Below are positions 63,358 to 64,000 of a DNA stretch of 64,000 bases, piece by piece. Location of the stretch: contig CAVXAB010000017.1 of assembly GCA_963759545.1 (NCBI GenBank), positions 1-64,000 on the forward strand. Direction: 5' to 3'. The position numbers were made by a program, and so were the translations under genes. Within the stretch, counting starts at the first letter, position 1. Every line of letters starts with the position of its first letter. The DNA is from Trebonia sp963759545. GTDB lineage: Bacteria; Actinomycetota; Actinomycetes; Streptosporangiales; Streptosporangiaceae. The notes beneath the pieces are model-generated. The model made no database searches and had not been told where the DNA came from. It saw only the letters and a list, made by a program, of their open reading frames with translations.

Positions 63358-64000
63358 CTAGCGGTCTACCAGGTGGCGGTCGGCCTCGTCGCCGAGCATC
63401 GCGCGGGACAGCTTTGTCAGGACGTGTTCGAGTTCCGCGTGCTGCTGCGGTGACCAGCCGGCGAGCTGGCTCTCCAGCCAGTGGTGCTTGGCCGCGAAGA
63501 GCCGGTCGGCGGTCTCGGCGCCGGACGGGGTGAGGGCAAGCACGCCGTCGGTCCGCGTGATCAGGCCGCGGTCGACAAGCAGCTGGGCGTTCGGGTGGCC
63601 CTCCTCCATCGTCACGCCGGCCTGCCTGGCCAGGTCGGGGCCCGGTGTCGCGCCCTGCTTGGCGAGCATGGTGAGGATCCAGCACGCGCCGCCCGGCAGG
63701 TCGAGGCCGGCCGCGCGGGCGAGCTTGGCGTAGCCGAAGCGGCGCAGGTCGGTGGCGGAGAGCCGGGACAGCACGCGCTCGGCCTCCTGCCACGAGGTCC
63801 TGTTGGTGGGCGCGCCGCCCATCGCCTCGCCGAGGTCGGCGGCGCTCGCCGAGCCGCGCAGCGTCTCCGACTCCGGGGAGGGCTCGCCCGTCGCCGTGCG
63901 CAGCGGCACCTCGCGCAGGAACCAGGCCAGGATGAACGCGACACAAGCGATCGGGACCGCCGTGAGGAACACCGGGTGCAGCGCGAGGCTGTAGGCGTGC
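63358..64000 (-). CDS. MFS transporter C-terminus fused to MarR-like domain, partial
   Basis: The gene enters from the right edge in mid-protein. The first visible residues are a transmembrane end typical of DHA2/EmrB transporters (HPVFLTAVPIACVAFILAWF, then LREVPL). A linker and a MarR-like winged helix follow: LPGGACWILTMLAKQGATPG, then LLVDRGLITRTDGVLALTP and a helical tail. A transporter carrying a MarR-type C-terminal domain would put a DNA- or ligand-binding module on the cytoplasmic face. The 5' part lies outside the window. Confidence 0.78.
   Translation of the reverse strand, partial: HAYSLALHPVFLTAVPIACVAFILAWFLREVPLRTATGEPSPESETLRGSASAADLGEAMGGAPTNRTSWQEAERVLSRLSATDLRRFGYAKLARAAGLDLPGGACWILTMLAKQGATPGPDLARQAGVTMEEGHPNAQLLVDRGLITRTDGVLALTPSGAETADRLFAAKHHWLESQLAGWSPQQHAELEHVLTKLSRAMLGDEADRHLVDR

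Noticed and set aside
1..64000. CRISPR arrays, rRNA genes, intact insertion sequences
   Set aside because: No regularly spaced repeats of suitable size, no rRNA-like conserved stretches and no transposase genes were seen.

Overview
This window is about 70% GC with actinobacterial codon usage, many GTG starts, twin-arginine signals, ECF sigma factors and the gene order tlyA-nadK-recN. It comes from the chromosome of a soil-type actinomycete; the species cannot be fixed from sequence alone. I saw no rRNA, tRNA, CRISPR array or intact mobile element.

Layout. (1) 1-12.9 kb is a plant-polysaccharide and signalling block: a truncated GH3 glycosidase, a cardiolipin synthase, a Ser/Thr kinase joined to a YVTN beta-propeller, a secreted GH51-like arabinofuranosidase, a secreted expansin-like protein, an ECF sigma factor with a membrane partner that has an extracellular beta-rich domain, and a second receptor kinase with a carbohydrate-binding-like ectodomain. 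The glycosidase, the expansin and the sigma gene each carry the same upstream element, GGCAACCTTT-N14-CCAC, which suggests a self-controlled ECF regulon for cell-wall-degrading proteins. (2) 13-16.5 kb holds a GntR/TetR hybrid repressor divergent from an alpha/beta-hydrolase, followed by a decayed island with NUDIX and integrase fragments. (3) 15.7-22.3 kb is a sugar operon: DeoR regulator, ABC importer, ADP-dependent sugar kinase, LacD-type aldolase and a mannose-6-phosphate isomerase stub. It ends in a double palindrome resembling DasR sites. (4) 22.5-28.7 kb holds an acyl-CoA dehydrogenase, a NUDIX-PIN-like protein, a duplicated surface-protein/class F sortase module and a flavin-binding protein. 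(5) 28.7-37.7 kb holds DedA, GntR/TetR regulators, an F420-type nitroreductase family gene, an epimerase, a Bax-inhibitor protein, SigK with a soluble RskA, a DUF4331 operon and a GNAT. (6) 37.9-47.7 kb is housekeeping: recN, nadK, tlyA, a small protein, SCP2, phosphatase, cutA, purC, aminotransferase and a MerR-PP2C fusion. (7) 48-64 kb is mixed accessory metabolism, a two-component system, an alpha-amylase family protein, Sua5/YrdC, a large sacsin-like ATPase and an MFS-MarR hybrid cut by the window end.

Two features recur. First, five genes (GH3, kinase-propeller, expansin, histidine kinase, sacsin-like ATPase) are each broken by exactly one extra base, and removing it restores a normal family protein; assembly error is the likeliest cause. 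Second, the intergenic spaces hold strong perfect hairpins and a dispersed 17-18 bp repeat (GCGCTTCTTGCTGTTATC, four copies).
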